A stretch of DNA of 64,000 nt. Source: Lactococcus garvieae subsp. garvieae. GTDB taxonomy: Bacteria; Bacillota; Bacilli; Lactobacillales; Streptococcaceae. The notes beneath the pieces were generated by a model that saw nothing but the letters and a program-made list of their open reading frames with translations, was not told where the DNA came from and did no database searches. The DNA lies in assembly GCF_029024465.1 (NCBI RefSeq), contig NZ_CP118950.1, positions 620,001-684,000 on the forward strand, written 5' to 3'. The position numbers were made by a program, and so were the translations under genes. Below are positions 61,268 to 64,000 of the stretch, in pieces (position 1 is the first letter of the stretch; each line of letters opens with the position of its first letter).

Positions 61268-62244
61268 AGAAATCAATCATTAAAACCTTTACCGTCCTTT
61301 TTATCATTATTGTTTTGGTAGATGTCCTATTGTTTTCAATCACCAGTGGTGTTTCTACAGCAAGTATTATGGGTGAGATTGCGAATAATTTTTATGGCAT
61401 CTGGATTTTTCTCTCGGTAGCAGGATTGTTGGCCTTGGTTTTTACTTTTTTCAATTTTTTGGAAAACAGTAAAATTAAGAGAGACTTTTATGAGGATATC
61501 CAGCGCGTGAGTCAAAATCAAGAACCGGAGCATCCGGAATTGAAGGCTCTTCATTTGCGCTTAAAAGAGATGTCTGTCGAACTGCAAGAACTCTCCAGTC
61601 AAAAATCAGCCAATAAAGCGGAAATCGTGGAAACAGAAAGAAAACGTATTTCGCGAGAGCTCCATGACTCGGTCAGTCAAGAACTTTTTGCAGCCACTAT
61701 GATTCTCTCTTCTGTAACGGGAAATGAAGCTGAGAGCTCTAACCTTACGCAAGACCAAATTTTAACGCAAACACGTTTAGTTTTAAAAATCTTGCATGAA
61801 GCACAAAATGAAATGCGGGCTTTATTGCTTCATTTAAGACCTATTGAATTGGATGGCAAGTCCCTTTCGGCAGGTTTAAATTCCTTGACGGATGAATTGC
61901 AAGCAAAAATATCCGCCAATATCAATGTGAAACTCAGCGATATTCAAGCTTCATCTAACATCGAAGATAATCTCTTCCGCATGGCACAGGAAATTCTGAG
62001 TAATGCATTACGACACTCACAAGCAGATAATATTGAAGTTATTCTGAAAGAGCAGTATGAGAATATTATTCTTAGAATAGCAGATGATGGTGTCGGTTTT
62101 GATACACGAGACAGTAAATCAGCCAGCTATGGGCTGGTCAATATAAAAGAACGTGCACTTTTGCTGGGGGGAGATGTTAAAATTATTAGCGCCCCAAATC
62201 AAGGGACAAGTGTTGAGATACGTATTCCACAAGTAAACCAATAA
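61264..62244 (+). CDS. liaS: LiaS-like sensor histidine kinase (CesS of lactococci)
   Basis: A 326-residue intramembrane-sensing kinase: two segments (about 8-30 and 45-65) with a very short outer loop, coiled-coil linker, HisKA_3 box with phospho-His in ERKRISRELHDSVSQELF (about residue 138) and ATPase domain with QEILSNALRHSQA, DDGVGFD and YGLVNIKERA. Lacking an outer sensor domain, it senses envelope stress through LiaF. Confidence 0.92.
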   Translation: MKKSIIKTFTVLFIIIVLVDVLLFSITSGVSTASIMGEIANNFYGIWIFLSVAGLLALVFTFFNFLENSKIKRDFYEDIQRVSQNQEPEHPELKALHLRLKEMSVELQELSSQKSANKAEIVETERKRISRELHDSVSQELFAATMILSSVTGNEAESSNLTQDQILTQTRLVLKILHEAQNEMRALLLHLRPIELDGKSLSAGLNSLTDELQAKISANINVKLSDIQASSNIEDNLFRMAQEILSNALRHSQADNIEVILKEQYENIILRIADDGVGFDTRDSKSASYGLVNIKERALLLGGDVKIISAPNQGTSVEIRIPQVNQ

Positions 62245-62262
62245 AAAGTTAAAAAGGAAAAA

Positions 62263-62898
62263 ATGGATAAAATAAAATTATTAATTGTCGATGATCATCA
62301 AATGGTCCGCTTAGGGCTCTCTAGCTTTATGAATATTCAACCCGATATTGAAGTAGTAGGGGAGGCAGCTGATGGTGAATCAGGTTATCTTAAAGCGAAA
62401 AATTTAAAACCAGATGTCATTCTAATGGACTTGGTTATGGACCGTCTGGATGGCATTGGTGCGACGCAAAAAATCTTAGCGGAAATGCCAGAGCAGAAGA
62501 TTTTGATTTTGACGAGCTTTTTAGATGATGAAAAAGTCTTTCCGGCATTGGCTGCTGGAGCAAAAGGCTATATTCTCAAAACTTCTCAGGCTGCCGAAAT
62601 TGCCAGCGCTATCCGTAAAGTTGCCAGCGGGCAAGATGTTTTATCTGGGGCAGTGAAAGAAAAAATCAATCAACAAAAACATCGAAAACCTGAACTGTAT
62701 GATAATCTTTCAAAAAGAGAAATGGAAGTGTTGAAAATATTAGCCCAAGGACTTTCTAATCAGGAGATTGCGGATCAACTTTTTATAAGTCTGAAAACAG
62801 TTAAAACACATGTCTCTAACATCTTCAATAAATTAGAAGTGAATGATCGGACGCAAGCTACAATTTATGCTATCCAACACAAACTGGTTGATCAATAA
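62263..62898 (+). CDS. liaR: LiaR-like response regulator (CesR of lactococci)
   Basis: A 211-residue NarL-type regulator. Receiver with [11 protein letters not shown], phospho-Asp in [12 protein letters not shown] near residue 54 and ILTSF; LuxR-type HTH at about 148-205 ([20 protein letters not shown], then [14 protein letters not shown]). It activates the cell-envelope stress regulon. Confidence 0.93.
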   Translation: MDKIKLLIVDDHQMVRLGLSSFMNIQPDIEVVGEAADGESGYLKAKNLKPDVILMDLVMDRLDGIGATQKILAEMPEQKILILTSFLDDEKVFPALAAGAKGYILKTSQAAEIASAIRKVASGQDVLSGAVKEKINQQKHRKPELYDNLSKREMEVLKILAQGLSNQEIADQLFISLKTVKTHVSNIFNKLEVNDRTQATIYAIQHKLVDQ

Positions 62899-62978
62899 AA
62901 AACATTGTAAAGCAGAAATCAGCAACCCTAATTGTATGTACAATAGCGAAAATAGCCTACATCTGTTATAATAGAGTC

Positions 62979-63782
62979 ATGAAAGATTTAATCGAAAGAG
63001 CTTCAAAAATCAAAATTATTTTTTTTGATATTGATGATACTTTACGTGACCTAAAAACAGGCTATATCCCCGAAAACTTGCCCTTTATCTTTGAAACTTT
63101 ACGACAAAAAGGAATAAAAACAGGTATTGCGACAGGACGAAATTACTATAATGTTCTCCCTGAAATTCGCAATTTAAATCCTGATTTTTTTGTAACAATT
63201 AATGGTGCTTTGGTGCAAAACCAGGCGCAGGAGATTATTTACAAAAATCCTTTGGATAAAGAAACAGTTGATGAAATAGTGTCTTGGTTAAAGAGTGAAG
63301 GTGCTGAATATCTTTTTGTAGGAAACGAGAACTTAAAAGCTTCTAAATGGAAAGGATTAACTGAAAGAGTTATTCCCGATGATTATGGCGAACTTGAAGT
63401 TAATCCCGATTACTACAAAACACATGATGTATTTCAACTGCTTACAATATCTGAACATGATCAAGAACTTCGATTGCCTCAACGTTTGGCGCAACAAGTA
63501 AGAATGGTACGGTGGCACCCGAATTCTTCTGATATTGTTCCGGTTTTAGGGAGCAAAGCCAATGGTTGTATGAAAGTATTAGAATATCTTGGGCTTTCAC
63601 CAGAAAACATGATGAATTTTGGCGATGAACTTAATGATAAGGAGCTTTTTGATTTGGCTGGGCTTTCAGTAGCTATGAAAATTTCACATCCTGTCATTTT
63701 GGAAAAAGCAGACTATGTCACAGATACAGTCCAAAATGATGGTGTTTTAAAAGCTTTACGCGCCCTACAACTCATCGATTAA
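62979..63782 (+). CDS. Cof-type HAD-family phosphatase
   Basis: A 267-residue HAD hydrolase of the Cof/IIB class. Motif I FFDIDDTL (Asp nucleophile near residue 17), motif II ATGRN, Lys in [14 protein letters not shown] and motif [18 protein letters not shown]. Substrates are usually sugar phosphates or flavin mononucleotide. TATAAT ends six bases before the ATG and no ribosome binding site is seen. A cyclophilin gene follows; in several streptococci the two are fused into one protein. Confidence 0.88.
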   Translation: MKDLIERASKIKIIFFDIDDTLRDLKTGYIPENLPFIFETLRQKGIKTGIATGRNYYNVLPEIRNLNPDFFVTINGALVQNQAQEIIYKNPLDKETVDEIVSWLKSEGAEYLFVGNENLKASKWKGLTERVIPDDYGELEVNPDYYKTHDVFQLLTISEHDQELRLPQRLAQQVRMVRWHPNSSDIVPVLGSKANGCMKVLEYLGLSPENMMNFGDELNDKELFDLAGLSVAMKISHPVILEKADYVTDTVQNDGVLKALRALQLID

Positions 63783-63843
63783 ACTTACAAAAATGAAAGT
63801 CTCATCTCCGAGATTTTTGATAAAATTTAGAAAAGAGAAACAA

Positions 63844-64000
63844 ATGACTTACCCACAACTTAATCTTGAAGCATATGCTGGAACAATAGCAATCATCCAT
63901 ACGAATCATGGTGATATGACGGTGAAACTCTTTGACGAGCTCGCGCCAAAAACAGTTCAAAACTTTGTTGAACTCAGCAAAAAAGGCTACTACGATGGTA
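63844..64000 (+). CDS. Cyclophilin-type peptidyl-prolyl cis-trans isomerase (3' truncated by window)
   Basis: The first 52 codons read [20 protein letters not shown], then [20 protein letters not shown] and [11 protein letters not shown], the classic PpiB opening. The protein assists proline isomerisation during folding. The ribosome binding site is weak (AAAGAGAAA). The rest lies outside the window. Confidence 0.93.
   Translation, partial: MTYPQLNLEAYAGTIAIIHTNHGDMTVKLFDELAPKTVQNFVELSKKGYYDG

Overview
The window reads as chromosome of a low-GC lactic streptococcus, most probably a Lactococcus of the garvieae group. Grounds: the conserved blocks folD-xseAB, ispA-tlyA-argR-recN and rsmH-ftsL-pbpX-mraY; an IS905-type IS256 element of the kind found in lactococci; AGGAGG-type ribosome binding sites; and three FemABX-type cross-bridge transferases, which fit an Ala-Gly-Ala bridge better than the D-Asp bridge of L. 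lactis. The species is inference.

Layout. 1-2105: folD end and xseAB. 2121-11616: a carbohydrate cluster lying between xseB and ispA, with an RpiR regulator, a fructose-type PTS permease of mannosylglycerate (MngA) size, a GH38 alpha-mannosidase, a GH13 sucrose/glucosylglycerate-phosphorylase-like enzyme and a glycerate kinase. Together they suggest uptake and breakdown of mannosyl- and glucosylglycerate. In this strain the PTS gene is split by a clean IS905-like insertion with an 8-bp target duplication, and the GH13 gene has one in-frame stop. 11735-30210: housekeeping genes (isoprenoid synthesis, rRNA methylation, arginine regulation, RecN, cross-bridge transferases, ferredoxin-NADP reductase, CvpA, MutS2, thioredoxin, tRNA-Gln, division and wall operon). 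30405-32848: a small alarmone synthetase with a receiver-only response regulator and a histidine kinase. 32942-41886: rplS, small membrane proteins, a lipoprotein, a VOC protein, an esterase, a malX/malY-like PTS locus, a TetR regulator and a DUF59 protein.

41826-60048 is an integrated genomic island of about 18.2 kb. A tyrosine integrase sits just inside the 3' end of the DUF59 gene, and a 61-bp copy of that 3' end (51 bp identical, 2 mismatches overall) closes the island on the right. Cargo: a type I toxin-antitoxin locus (holin-like peptide and antisense RNA), three adhesin-type surface proteins (BspA-like repeats, MucBP/LPXTG, Cna-like/LPXTG), a decayed secreted protein with a membrane partner, a PhzF-like enzyme, an MFS exporter whose start codon lies in an mRNA hairpin, a second integrase remnant, an IS3 element, unknown proteins, and a serine recombinase with a small companion. 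No conjugation or phage structural genes are visible.

60049-64000 returns to the chromosome: the native terminator of the DUF59 gene, a small protein under a cre-like site, the LiaFSR envelope-stress system, a HAD phosphatase and the start of a cyclophilin gene.

Regulation visible in the sequence includes CcpA cre-like sites in front of sugar genes, perfect palindromes in front of rsmH and between malX and malY, and a recurring geometry in which the -10 box lies only 6-7 nt before the ATG (ispA, fnr, a fem gene, liaF, the HAD gene), which predicts leaderless mRNAs.
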